From positions 3,658,001 through 3,722,000 of the forward strand of contig NZ_AFEJ02000001.1 in NCBI RefSeq assembly GCF_000238775.2: a stretch of 64,000 nucleotides of DNA. The letters are read 5' to 3'. The stretch's first letter is position 1. Every line of letters starts with the position of its first letter. Both the position numbers and the translations under genes were made by a program. The DNA comes from Acaryochloris sp. CCMEE 5410. GTDB lineage: Bacteria; Cyanobacteriota; Cyanobacteriia; Thermosynechococcales; Thermosynechococcaceae. Positions 37,581 through 46,330 of the stretch are shown here, in pieces. Below the pieces are notes generated by a model. It ran no database searches. It was not told where the DNA came from and saw nothing but the letters and a program-made list of their open reading frames with translations.

Positions 37581-37648
37581 AAACATTCAAAGCAGTATTA
37601 GAATGTTACTGCACCCAAATCAAACATTCAAGTCAACATTAGAATGAC
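37581..37648. promoter_or_regulatory. Two tandem ArsR/CadC-type operators
   Basis: AAACATTCAA...TTAGAATG occurs twice, starting at 37581 and 37622, 41 bp apart (about four helical turns). Each copy has an inverted CATTC/GAATG pair. The site lies between the repressor's 3' end and the efflux gene, so it should control the efflux gene. Confidence 0.65.
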
Positions 37649-38014
37649 TTATTCGACCAGTTGGTTCAGGGTATAGTGGAGAATCTCAGCGACACGCTGA
37701 TCCTTGAGAGAGTAGTACGCTAATTTGCCATCATTGCGATACTTCAGAATTTGGAGATCTCGCAGCTTTCGCAGATGATGGGACGCCGTTGCAATCTTCA
37801 TCCCCAGCAAAGACGCCACATCACAAACACAGAGTTCAGTCCCCTCACTCAGGGTATACAAAATTTTTAACCGGGACCGATCGGCTAACGCACTGAACAG
37901 CACTTGAATCTCCGCCAGTAGATCTTCTCCCGGCAGTGCTTCATTCGCTTGGGTGACCAATTCCTCATTAAAACAACGGACTTGGCAAATATCCTTGGGT
38001 TTAGACTGGGTCAC
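37649..38014 (-). CDS. ArsR/CadC-like metal-responsive repressor
   Basis: 121 residues with winged-helix core VASLLGMKIATASHHLRKLRDLQ. The metal site is of the alpha-3N type: Cys10 and Cys14 (DICQVRC) plus Cys62 and Cys64 (ELCVCD), as in CadC and AztR. The alpha-5 zinc site of SmtB is only partly kept. Cd, Pb or Zn release from DNA is the expected response. It precedes the CDF efflux gene on the same strand. Confidence 0.93.
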   Translation of the reverse strand: MTQSKPKDICQVRCFNEELVTQANEALPGEDLLAEIQVLFSALADRSRLKILYTLSEGTELCVCDVASLLGMKIATASHHLRKLRDLQILKYRNDGKLAYYSLKDQRVAEILHYTLNQLVE

Positions 38015-38291
38015 AAATTTTAAGGGGTCACGCCTTACCTGCCCTTAGATTTTAACGGTCAACTGTTGAGGCGTTGTAACTCATGCTGCGATCTAAAGGA
38101 ATAAAATTGCAGAGGTATCTATCCAGGACATAAAGGTTGAAGTTGAGGCACAATCACTTAGGAGCAGATTGTGCGAATTCAGGAGATAAAACAGCCTCAC
38201 CGAAGGTCTGGAGTGTTGTGATCCAGATCTATCCTCAATGAAAAAGTTCAATGTGTCAGATTAGTGATGTAACCAAAGTTTTGGTGACGAT

Positions 38292-38783
38292 ATGACCAGC
38301 ACCCGACTGCCTAGCTCTGCAAAACCTGGTGAGCGCGATCATCGATCTAACGAATCTCTCTATGAAACGGATTTCGTTGAATGGATCGATAAAACGGCTG
38401 AACTACTGAAGCAAGGTAAATTTAGTGAGCTAGATCTTGAGAATTTGATTGAAGAGGTTGAGAGCTTGGGACGCCACGAAAAGAATGCATTGAGAAGTAA
38501 TCTCCGTATTCTTTTAATGCATTTACTCAAGTGGCAGTACCAACCCGGTAAACGGAGTAATAGCTGGCGCGGGACTATCATTGAACATCGTATTCGCATA
38601 CAGGACACCCTAGAAGACAGTCCCAGCCTAAAGAATTTCTACCCACAGATTTTTGATAAAACCTACCAACAGGCCCGTCAAAAAGCAGCAGAAGAAACAG
38701 GGCTTCCTCTAGAAACCTTTCCTGTAGAGTCTCCCTATGCGTCAGAGCAGATGATGGATGCTGAGTTTCTACCAGACGAATAA
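38292..38783 (+). CDS. DUF29 protein
   Basis: 163 residues of the DUF29 family, abundant in cyanobacteria and of unknown function: LYETDFVEWIDKTAELLKQGKF, LIEEVESLGRHEKNAL and LLMHLLKWQYQP are the defining blocks. Cytosolic and helical. It has no operon partner; often such genes sit in accessory regions, as here. Confidence 0.93.
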   Translation: MTSTRLPSSAKPGERDHRSNESLYETDFVEWIDKTAELLKQGKFSELDLENLIEEVESLGRHEKNALRSNLRILLMHLLKWQYQPGKRSNSWRGTIIEHRIRIQDTLEDSPSLKNFYPQIFDKTYQQARQKAAEETGLPLETFPVESPYASEQMMDAEFLPDE

Positions 38784-38844
38784 CAACTGCCACCTAACAA
38801 AACAAATTGGTCTCAGGGGCGCGAGCGTCCCTTGCAGACCCTTG

Positions 38845-39294
38845 CTAGGGTACAACACGACGCACAATCTGCGGCTTTGTGGTTGAAATAACATCAACGC
38901 AATGATTTAGACAACAAAAACCATAGTGGCTGAATGGACCTGGGTAGTCAGAAGTGGCGAACGTGCTAACCTCCATAAACCCTATATAAGCTGAACTTTT
39001 ATAGAGACGAGCCAACTTGCCCACATATGTGTCTTGAGGTGCATTATCGGCATAAGACTCGTTCGTGACGTTGTAACAAATGTACTCAGTAAAAAATATT
39101 TCATAAATAGCACAGCCTTCGGTGGTTTCAATGTTACGAAGCCCAGATATTGTTGTGCCAGCTATTTCCATGTCATGCTCTGGGCCATTCGCTTTAACTT
39201 CGGCTAAGACTAGACGTAGAGTATTATCTTCTGGTTCGGTAATTGATTCGAGGTACAGATACTTACTTCTGTTGATTTGATCGAAAGCTTCCAT
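38845..39294 (-). CDS. Hypothetical protein, unknown family
   Basis: 149 residues, mixed alpha/beta, no signal or membrane helix. Aromatic-rich strands (GCAIYEIFFTEYICYNVTNESYA) and a late CCLNHCVD with three cysteines. Possibly an immunity-type protein by size and context, but I do not recognise it. The facing DUF29 gene is convergent. Just upstream lies an orphan copy of the IS5-like end found in the 53.3-kb MITE. Confidence 0.5.
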   Translation of the reverse strand: MEAFDQINRSKYLYLESITEPEDNTLRLVLAEVKANGPEHDMEIAGTTISGLRNIETTEGCAIYEIFFTEYICYNVTNESYADNAPQDTYVGKLARLYKSSAYIGFMEVSTFATSDYPGPFSHYGFCCLNHCVDVISTTKPQIVRRVVP

Positions 39295-39647
39295 GGGAAC
39301 CTAACTATTCTCAAACAGCCTCTTCATCTTTCAAAGATAGATCGTAGTTATGAGGACCACAATCAAGTTACACATGGAAGACTTTCAAGAATCATGTAAA
39401 AAATTTCCAATGGGTACCTGTTAATTTTTTCTTGGATTGTAATGCGAGACCTAAGGGTGAAGCTAAAAAGAAAGAACTGATCAAATATTCATAATTTGAT
39501 GGATCAATTATGTTTATTACATCATCAAAAAAACAATGTGATGTATCCATGCCACTAACTTGAAGCATGTATATTTATATTATTAGCCATACATCCAAAA
39601 TGGTGTTCAATCATCTACTACTCCAAAATTATTAGGAAGATTAGATA
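39295..39647. other. AT-rich gene-free stretch
   Basis: About 350 bp before the ankyrin gene. The only structure seen is a solo IS5-like terminal sequence (TCAAACAGCCTC at 39311-39322). The rest is AT-rich promoter-like DNA without an obvious -35/-10 pair. Confidence 0.45.
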
Positions 39648-40086
39648 ATGGTCATTGATTCAATATCACACAGGATATTTGAGTATATCAAAATAAATGA
39701 CTTAGATAGCATAAAGTCGATTTCTGATAATGGAGATTATCTTAGAGCAATTAATGACCTTGATTATCCTGGGTACTCCCCTTTAGATTTGGCAGTAGAA
39801 TTTGGTTTTACCAACATAGGTTCTTATCTTATACAACAAGGAGCAGATGTAAATTTCAGTAACATTTCATCTCCGCTACATTTTGCAGTTTGTTCAGGAA
39901 ATACAGAAATTGCGAAGTACTTACTTGATGCAGGTGCTGACTCAGAATTTGAAATTGACGATGGAAGAACACCATTGATGGGAGCTATATGTTCAGATTC
40001 TTTTGATATGGTTCTGTTGTTGGTTGAGTCAGGTGCAAATATCTTGGCTGAAGATAGAAATGGCTGTTCTATTCTCCATCTAGCTT
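39648..40086 (+). pseudogene. Ankyrin-repeat protein, 5' part, cut by IS
   Basis: At least three ankyrin repeats (SPLDLAVEFGFTNIGSYLIQQGAD, then SPLHFAVCSGNTEIAKYLLDAGAD, then TPLMGAICSDSFDMVLLLVESGAN). The frame enters the ISKra4-like element at 40087, which adds an artificial tail. The remaining repeats resume at about 42466. Ankyrin proteins mediate protein binding; whether the original was an effector or a housekeeping protein cannot be told. Confidence 0.8.
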
Positions 40087-41248
40087 GGGAGCGTGTCACT
40101 TCTTTGAGAGGAAAATGATAATTGATCTTAGATGATCCCTCTTATTGACTATGACACCAGAAGAAGAACAAGAATTCAATGCTTGCGTCACACGCATTTC
40201 AGAACTGCTGTATCAAGACTCCCAATCCCAGTCTCTGCCCATGAATACTTTGGCAGAGATTGAATGCACCGTTCGGACTCAACTGCAAACTCATGTGTCG
40301 CCTCAAATGGGTCTTTTTTATCGACCAAGTTAGCCCGCCAGATGTCGGAGAATATCGACGGACCTTAAAAGCATTCTGGGCAAACTCAACCTCACTCGGA
40401 CCCAAGCAACAGCCCTCAAGGTCAAGCCCAACAGTCAGTTAAGCCCCTACTTAGAGATGTGCGCCCTGCGTATTAGTGCCAATGTTTCCTATGCCCATGC
40501 ATCAGAGGATCTAGCAGTTTTAACGGGTATCACAGTCAGCTCCAAAACGCAGCAGCGTCTCGTTCATCGTCAAACCTTCAGTCCACCCTCTTTGACGCAA
40601 GGAGTCACTCAGCTCAGCTTAGATGGGGGCAATATTCGGTTGATTACTCCAAAAGGGGAACCCTGCCACTGGCGTGGTTATAAAGCAGTTCGCATCAATG
40701 GCGATAGGGTTGGCTTGGCCTACTATCAAGACCATACTTCCCTCTGCCTGGCGGTGAACCGCTTCAGATTTGCTGCAAGGGTTTACTGTCTTGGGGATGG
40801 TCATGTTGGGATTTGGAAGCTTTACCGACAGATGAGACTGCCAACTCAACAGGAGCAGATCCTAGACTGGTTCCACTTGATGGAGAATTTACATAAAGTC
40901 GGTGGGTCACTCAAACGGCTGCAGCAAGCTGAAACCTTTTTGTGGAGAGGGAAGATTGATGAGGCCATCGATTTGTTCTGTGGTTTGAGCAAACCTCAGG
41001 CTAAACGGTTCTGTCAGTATTTGCGAGACCACCGAGAGCGGATTCCCAACTATGGTTACTATCAAGCTGAGGGAATACCCATTGGCTCTGGTGCCGTTGA
41101 GTCGCTTGTTAAGCAAATTGACCGAAGGACAAAGATTTCAGGTGCGCAATGGCAAGAAAAACATATCCCCAAAGTCCTAGCTCATCGCTGTGCCTATCTC
41201 AATCGACAACTTGACTCTATTTTTCTCCTGAAAAAGTGACACGCTCCC
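40087..41248 (+). mobile_element. ISKra4-like insertion sequence, copy 1
   Basis: Ends GGGAGCGTGTCACTT...AAGTGACACGCTCCC, flanked by an exact 9-bp duplication ATCTAGCTT (40078-40086 and 41249-41257). 1162 bp. Nearly identical to the copy at 46866; I see one substitution and two single-base losses. Confidence 0.88.
40151..41239 (+). pseudogene. ISKra4-like transposase, copy 1, frame broken
   Basis: The first part (MTPEEEQEFNACVTRISELL) runs into a stop after a T6 run at about 40313-40318, and the second part is reached only from an internal ATG at 40457 (MCALRISANVSYAHASEDL). Compared with copy 2, one T and one A are missing in two homopolymers, so ORF A and ORF B are both out of phase at their joins. 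The catalytic body (LSLDGGNIRL, LGDGHVGIWKLYRQ, GAVESLVKQIDRRTK) is intact. Probably inactive unless slippage restores it. Confidence 0.75.
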
Positions 41249-41340
41249 ATCTAGCTTTCATGTCTACCAATGAAGAAATCACTAAATATATAACTAGTTT
41301 TTATATTAATAATGGTCGGAAAATATACTGCGGACGACTA

Positions 41341-42459
41341 GTGGCTTAACATTGTAGCGGAGAGATTTGGCACACTGGGAGTATCCCCCAACCGACTCTC
41401 CTACTCGCATGATTAAAATTGATTTCACCGCAGAGGAAATCCAACACCTCAACTACGAGCGCTATCATCATCCTCACCCACGGGTGCAGCGACGGATGGA
41501 AGTCCTCTACTTAAAGAGTCAAGGTCTTGCCCATGCCCAGATCTGCCAGCTTTGTCAGATTAGCCGTCCGACCTTAGCCAAAACCCTTCGTTTGTATCAA
41601 CAAGGAGGAATTGAAGGACTGAAGACCCTGGAATATAAAGGTCAACCCAGTTCACTCAACGCTCATAGCGATAGTGTGAGAGCCTATTTTGAGCAACACC
41701 CGCCCCGCACCAGTGCAGAAGCTCAAGCAGTCATTGAACAATTGACGGGCATTAAACGTAGTCCAACCCAGATCAAAGCTTTCCTCAAACGCATCGGTTG
41801 TCGCTATCGAAAAGTGGGGTATGTGCCGGGAAAGTCGAGTCTACCCGAGAAAATTGAGGAGCAAGAGCAGTTCCGAAAACTTGCCTTGAACCCTTATTAG
41901 AGGGAGCTCAACGCCAAGAGCGTCTTGTCTTTTTTGTAGATGCTGCTCATTTTGTTCATCAGGCTTATCTGGGGTTTCTCTGGTGCATCCGTCGGATCTT
42001 CATCCCCTCTCCTTCCGGTCGTCAACGATTCAATGTTCTCGGGGCGCTCAACGCCGTCACTAAAGATATCATCAGCATCACCAACCACACCTACATCAAC
42101 TCTCATAGCATGTGTTTGTTGCTAGCCAAGCTTGCTCTACTCGACCCTGTCATACCCATCAGCGTGATTTTAGACAATGCTCGATATCAAAATGCCAGCT
42201 TGTGACAGACTTTGCTGAGATCGTCGATATTGAGTTAGTCTACTTGCCCTCTTATTCACCCCATTTGAATTTAATTGAGCGGCTCTGGCGCTTTGTGCGC
42301 AAAGAATGTCTCTACTCAAAGTATTATGCTGATTTCCCCGCCTTTAAGGGAGCCATTCAACAGTGCCTCGACCAGTGCAATGGTGAGCATAAGGCGAAAC
42401 TCACAAGCCTGCTATCACTCAAGTTTCAGTCTTTTAAAAAAGTTAATATCTTAGCCGTC
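41341..42459 (+). mobile_element. IS630-family insertion sequence
   Basis: Bounded by TA dinucleotides (41339-41340 and 42460-42461), the usual IS630 target, with imperfect ends GTGGCTTAACATT and its complement near TTAATATCTTAGCCGTC. It lies 92 bp after the ISKra4-like copy, in the same broken ankyrin gene. Confidence 0.75.
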
Positions 42460-42462
42460 TAG
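41409..42462 (+). pseudogene. IS630-family transposase, frames split
   Basis: Frame 1 (from ATG 41409) has the HTH region (ICQLCQISRPTLAKTLRLYQQGG). A -1 step near CCGAAAAC at about 41876 opens frame 2 (LVFFVDAAHFVHQAYLGFL to SVILDNARYQ); this step may be programmed as in other IS630 members. A second break near 42187, where one A appears missing from CAAAATGCC, moves the DDE end (LVYLPSYSPHLNLIERLWRF) into frame 3. The second break looks like a real lesion. Confidence 0.75.
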
Positions 42463-42465
42463 AGT

Positions 42466-42978
42466 ATAGATTATTTATTTGAATGTGTCCAAGCAATACG
42501 TCATGGCAATCTAAAAATCGCTAAGCGACTTATTGAAAATAATGGTGTACAAGTTAATTCTATAGATAATGAAGGTTGGCCTTTATTAAGTATTGCTGCT
42601 TTCTATGCACAGCAAAATATCGTAAAGTTACTCATTGAACTAGGGGCAAATAAAGAACAACACACTGAATCTGGAAAAACAGCCCTAATGATTGCAGCAA
42701 AAGAACAACATGCCGAAATTGTAAAGGTTCTTGTAGAGTCTCAATGCAACATTCATGCTCAAGAACCAGTCCACGGCTATACCCCACTCATGTTCGCGAT
42801 TAGTAGTTCTGCTTATACTCACTCTGCACAAGTTAACCGTCTAGCAACAGTGGAACAGTTATTGAAATTGGGAGCTAACCCTTCAATGTTTAATTTCAAG
42901 GGCAAATCTGCGATCGATATTGCTCAACAAAAAGGGGATCCTGAGTTAATAGACCTCTTGCGATATTTTGTTACATGA
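42466..42978 (+). pseudogene. Ankyrin-repeat protein, 3' part
   Basis: From about 42469 (DYLFECVQAIRHGNLKIAKRL) the frame continues through repeats WPLLSIAAFYAQQNIVKLLIELGAN, KTALMIAAKEQHAEIVKVLVES and TPLMFAISS to a final DPELIDLLRYF. It lacks its own start; a TAG lies just upstream in frame. Joining across both IS elements leaves a one-base shift, so the gene was damaged beyond the two insertions. An ATG at 42688 could give a 96-residue fragment. Confidence 0.7.
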
Positions 42979-43101
42979 TGTGCTAGCCACGCAAACAATG
43001 CCGCGATCTGACCTAGGTTTTTAGTCTTCTACCCTATTGTTAGTTGAATTATGCAAGAGGTCTAATAAGGGTATTCCCTGAGCCATATAGCATAGCCTTC
43101 T

Positions 43102-43917
43102 CTAACCCATGTTATTCGCATCTAAACCGAGCATAAATCTGGATATCCACCCTCGCTGCACCCAGATCGGAAGCAGGGCAGTCACATCAACCTCATCATT
43201 ATGCTCAAACTGGGCGCAAATCTCTCCAAACGGAGCACCGGAGGCAAACGCTTGTAGAAGCTGCCACTCAGCAGCATTGGGCAAGTCAATGCGGGTTTCA
43301 TACTGGTCTCGCCAAAGAAACAGATTCACGTCGCCCTCGTTCAGATCGATGGTTTCGGTACTGGCGGCATCGGCCTGATTCACTTGCCAAATTCGGTGAA
43401 CAGGGTAGGGGGAGGTCATTAACACAGCATTATCAGGAAGCTGGAGCACCAGTTCAGGCCAACGCTCAGGTGGCACTTGACCCAAGGCAGCCAAATCTAA
43501 ACCCGGTTGGTCTGCACTATTAAAAATGCGGTGCCAATGCCACTCTAAACGAGCCACATCCGGCAGGTAGGGTAACGAGGCCGCCGGTTCAAACTGGGCG
43601 ATAAAGGCCGGGAGCTGTTCCCCATAATCCCCGAGGTCAGGGGATTGGGATGGATGGCGGCAGATATATTGCCGGGCCATAGCTGTAAAAAACTGGACCC
43701 CCACCAACCGACAACAGACCGGATAAATATCTTCAAGGGCACGGATTAATTTACCGACAACGCTGCCCTGGTAGGCGGATAAACCTCGTTCAAAGGAGAG
43801 GTGTTCGGTGCTGCGTATTTGGGGTTGGAGCTGCTGGATGCTGTCGGCGTCTTTGGTTGCGATCGCATCATAAAACAACCGCTGTAACTCCCTTAATTCT
43901 GGGGGTGGTGTTGACAT
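43102..43917 (-). CDS. bufC: Bufferin partner protein BufC (DUF2063)
   Basis: 271 residues. The N-terminal DUF2063/HvfC-BufC domain is seen in LRELQRLFYDAI, RGLSAYQGSVVGKLIRALEDIYPVCCRLVG and YICRHPSQSPDLGDYGEQLPAFI; the C-terminal half is a winged-helix-like region (EWQLLQAFASGAPFGEICAQF). In characterised bufferin systems this partner guides the precursor to the MNIO enzyme. It overlaps bufB by 25 bp. Last gene of the operon. Confidence 0.9.
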   Translation of the reverse strand: MSTPPPELRELQRLFYDAIATKDADSIQQLQPQIRSTEHLSFERGLSAYQGSVVGKLIRALEDIYPVCCRLVGVQFFTAMARQYICRHPSQSPDLGDYGEQLPAFIAQFEPAASLPYLPDVARLEWHWHRIFNSADQPGLDLAALGQVPPERWPELVLQLPDNAVLMTSPYPVHRIWQVNQADAASTETIDLNEGDVNLFLWRDQYETRIDLPNAAEWQLLQAFASGAPFGEICAQFEHNDEVDVTALLPIWVQRGWISRFMLGLDANNMG

Positions 43918-44723
43918 AGGTAGGTGTCGGCCTGTTGGGCTTCGGCCATCAAAACATCAAAGCTGGGAATATCCGTATCCCATTCAATCAGTGTTGGCAC
44001 CGGACCAAACCGCCGGAGTGCTTGTTGATAAAGCTCCCAAACCCCAGGCTGGACCGGATAGCCGTGGGTATCAAATAAAAAGTGGTCCTGCTCTTCGTAA
44101 CCCGCCAAATGGATCTCTTTAATCCGATCGACGGGCAACGCATCCAGATAATCCAAGGGGTCAAAGCCATGATTGGTGGCATTGACATAGACATTGTTGA
44201 CATCCAAAAGCAGATGACAATCGGCCTCAACTAAAAGGGCGGCTAAGAACTGCCATTCGGTCAGGCTGTTGTGGCGAAACTGAAGATAGGGCGATAGATT
44301 CTCAATCAAAATCCGGCGACCGAGAAATTCCTGTACCTGCGAAATCCGATCAGCCACGTATTGGAGCACCGATTCCGTATAGGGCAACGGCGCTAAGTCA
44401 TTAAAGTAATGGCCGTTGACGGAGACCCAGGCCAGATGATCGGAGACATGAAATGGCTCGATCCGATCGGCCAGCTGTTTGAGCTGAGTCAGATAGTCCA
44501 TATTCAGCGGATCCGCCGACCCCAGGGACAAACTAACGCCATGCAGCGTGATCGGATACTGGGCTCGGATTTGTTCCAGGTGATACAGGGGCAAACCACC
44601 CCCCAGATAGTTGTCGGAGAGGGCTTCTAGCCAGGGTATGTCGGGTTGATGGGTGAGGATATGGGCGTAATGTTGCGATCGCAACCCAATCCCAGCACCC
44701 TGAATTGCAGTCATGGCAACCAT
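43893..44723 (-). CDS. bufB: MNIO enzyme BufB (DUF692)
   Basis: A multinuclear non-haem iron oxidative enzyme with TIM-barrel fold that modifies cysteines of the precursor peptide. Metal-site blocks are in order: LHGVSLSLGSADP, HVSDHLAWVSVNG, ILIENLSPYLQF, LLLDVNNVYVNA, EIHLAGYEE, DTHGYPV and IEWDTDIPS. At 276 residues it is normal. GGAG six bases before the ATG at 44723 decides the start (a second ATG is 9 bp on). Family knowledge: cysteines become 5-thiooxazoles that bind copper. Follows bufA across a stable hairpin. Confidence 0.95.
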   Translation of the reverse strand: MVAMTAIQGAGIGLRSQHYAHILTHQPDIPWLEALSDNYLGGGLPLYHLEQIRAQYPITLHGVSLSLGSADPLNMDYLTQLKQLADRIEPFHVSDHLAWVSVNGHYFNDLAPLPYTESVLQYVADRISQVQEFLGRRILIENLSPYLQFRHNSLTEWQFLAALLVEADCHLLLDVNNVYVNATNHGFDPLDYLDALPVDRIKEIHLAGYEEQDHFLFDTHGYPVQPGVWELYQQALRRFGPVPTLIEWDTDIPSFDVLMAEAQQADTYLCQHHPQN

Positions 44724-44743
44724 AAAATACTCCAAAACGTAAG

Positions 44744-44768
44744 GTGCCTGCTTTTCACAAGCAGGCAC
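44744..44768 (-). promoter_or_regulatory. Hairpin between bufA and bufB
   Basis: A perfect ten-base stem GTGCCTGCTT/AAGCAGGCAC with a five-base loop in the 70-bp gap. It has only a weak T tract after it, so partial termination or 3' protection of the bufA message is more likely than a full stop, giving more precursor than enzyme. Confidence 0.75.
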
Positions 44769-44793
44769 TCAAACTTTGCATGATTGAAACGAC

Positions 44794-45108
44794 CTAACCT
44801 TCTTTCTTGCCTTCTTCAACTGCCTCAGCAGGAGGCGCAGCCTCTTTCAAGGTTGATCCAACAATCTTTTCGCAGGTGCCAGCAGGGACATAAATCCACT
44901 CTTCTAGATCGTTATCAACGGTGGCTTTACCAGAGCAGTCATGCTTGCTAGTACCACAGTCATTGAGACCAGCCTTGACGATACCCGCACATTTTTCATA
45001 ACCGGGCTTACCGGCAACCGCATCATCCGATTGAGTTGCCACTAGGCCGAGGGCCAGCACACCTGATAAAGCGGTGGTAACAGCAACGGCTTTAGTCGTC
45101 GTTTTCAT
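44794..45108 (-). CDS. bufA: Bufferin precursor peptide BufA (DUF2282)
   Basis: 104 residues. A Sec signal ([17 protein letters not shown], cleavage near DAVA) is followed by a DUF2282 core with four cysteines ([28 protein letters not shown]) and an acidic Ala/Pro/Glu tail. DUF2282 peptides are the BufA1-type bufferin precursors, exported after modification to buffer copper in the periplasm. The C-terminal tail [10 protein letters not shown] is longer and more acidic than I expect for the family. AAGGA ten bases before the ATG. Confidence 0.92.
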   Translation of the reverse strand: MKTTTKAVAVTTALSGVLALGLVATQSDDAVAGKPGYEKCAGIVKAGLNDCGTSKHDCSGKATVDNDLEEWIYVPAGTCEKIVGSTLKEAAPPAEAVEEGKKEG

Positions 45109-45532
45109 AATGGAGAATTCCTTTTAGGGGTTTGCATTCGTTGAGTAGCGTAAGCTGGCGCTTGGCTATTGCTCATATTAAAAATACGAATGAATCCTGC
45201 CTTTGGATGTAGATTTCTCGATGTTGTTGTCGTTTGCAACCAGATTCGTTTCCTCAAGAGCGTTTGGAGCATTGCAATTTTCGCCGACCGACCTGCCTCC
45301 AGAAGAAGAGCTAAGTCCTGCGGACGACCTAAAGGTACGCTAACGGTCATCGCAACTCCACTGCCCGGAACGACGGCAGTTTCGAGAATATTACTGCACT
45401 TTCTTCTCGATTACATCGCAAATTAAATATAAATTTTTTCTTAAATCTTATAAAATTGACACAGTTCATATTCTTAAAGTCTAGCTAAAAAATCAGCATA
45501 GACTTTAATTTTTTATTTATTTGGAGATAAAA
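45109..45532. other. Divergent promoter region of bufA
   Basis: About 420 bp between bufA and the divergent secreted-protein gene. It contains a TTGACA at 45456 and AT-rich DNA before the rightward gene. No Zur box, no CopY/CsoR-like palindrome and no Fur box were found. A minus-strand frame (45105-45350) overlaps the bufA leader but lacks any domain. Confidence 0.45.
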
Positions 45533-46045
45533 GTGAAGAAACAAGCATTAACTCTTGCATTAGCTAGTGTTCTCATTCCTGCAAGCGCTTACGCTTCCGA
45601 TATCACCACTGAAGAAGTCGAAGCAGCACAAGCCGCGTGGGGTAATGGCATTGTAGAAATCGGCAAAGCTGCAGACCCTAAACAAGCAGCCATCGCCCAT
45701 ATTGATAAGTTTTACGGGTTTGATATGGGTTCCGTTTTGTTCAAACCCACCTTAGCGTCTGAGGATCAATTCCGAGGGACCAAACAAGAAGCCTTATCCT
45801 ATTTCATTGGTCAAGATTTGAAAGAAGATAAGGGGTTTGCTCTTGCACCTTACACTAAAGTTCGCTGGGAAAACGAAGGCATCATTGTTGACGAGGACTC
45901 AGCTGTAGCAATGGGAAATTACTTCTTCACCAAAACAGATGGTGAAGAAGTAAAAGTGGAGTTTACCCTTGGTTACGTTAAGGATAAAAACGGCAATTTA
46001 AAGATTAATCTGCATCATTCATCCCTACCCTATAGCGCCAACTAA
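45533..46045 (+). CDS. Secreted SnoaL/NTF2-like protein
   Basis: 170 residues from a GTG at 45533, supported by GGAG seven bases before. A signal peptide (LTLALASVLIPASAYA) precedes a domain with AAQAAWGNGIVEIGKA, HIDKFYGFDMGSVLFKPT, RGTKQEALSYFIGQD and NLKINLHHSSLPYS. I recall this pattern in marine-bacterial proteins often (mis)labelled phosphoribosyl-AMP cyclohydrolase; the fold looks like SnoaL/CaMKII-association type. It is divergent from bufA and may share its promoter region, but a bufferin role is speculative. Confidence 0.75.
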   Translation: MKKQALTLALASVLIPASAYASDITTEEVEAAQAAWGNGIVEIGKAADPKQAAIAHIDKFYGFDMGSVLFKPTLASEDQFRGTKQEALSYFIGQDLKEDKGFALAPYTKVRWENEGIIVDEDSAVAMGNYFFTKTDGEEVKVEFTLGYVKDKNGNLKINLHHSSLPYSAN

Positions 46046-46067
46046 TTTAGCTCAGCCTGCATGAAGC

Positions 46068-46102
46068 ATAACGCCCCGCTCGCTTAGGCTACAGGGCGTT
46101 AT
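46068..46102 (+). terminator. Terminator-like hairpin
   Basis: Nine-base stem ATAACGCCC/GGGCGTTAT with a 17-base loop, 22 bp after the secreted-protein stop. No T tract follows, so termination would be inefficient. Confidence 0.5.
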
Positions 46103-46140
46103 ATCACTGGACACTCAGTACAGAAAAAAATTGAAGCCAT

Positions 46141-46261
46141 CATGCCAAATCCGACTAGCAAAACCCCGAAATGATTATATCTACAATACTTTCTATCAAT
46201 GCTATTGAGATTTTTTGGCTTTCTTTTATATCGGGGGTATATAAATCGGATTTGGTATCAT
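46141..46261. repeat. MITE-like imperfect inverted repeat
   Basis: About 34-bp imperfect arms (CCAAATCCGAC...ACCCCGAAATGA versus the complement of TATATCGGGGG...TCGGATTTGG) enclose about 50 AT-rich bases. A non-coding element of about 120 bp. Confidence 0.5.
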
Positions 46262-46330
46262 ATTCTATTTCTATCGTTATTGTGAGCTACGTTTAGAGGC
46301 TGTTTTGAAAGCCCAGTGCATGCTTCATTG

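Noticed and set aside
43049-43062. ATTATGCAAGAGGTCTA, repeated near 59740
   Set aside because: Looks like a solo IS end, but no partner end or transposase is nearby, so I do not call an element.
45105-45350. 81-codon frame overlapping the bufA leader
   Set aside because: No domain or signal peptide; it overlaps the precursor start and is better explained as leader DNA.
46295-46310. AGAGGCTGTTTTGAAAG, similar to the 53.3-kb MITE end, with a reverse copy at 39311
   Set aside because: The two ends point outward from the 7-kb interval, so they cannot bound a composite transposon; they are solo relics.
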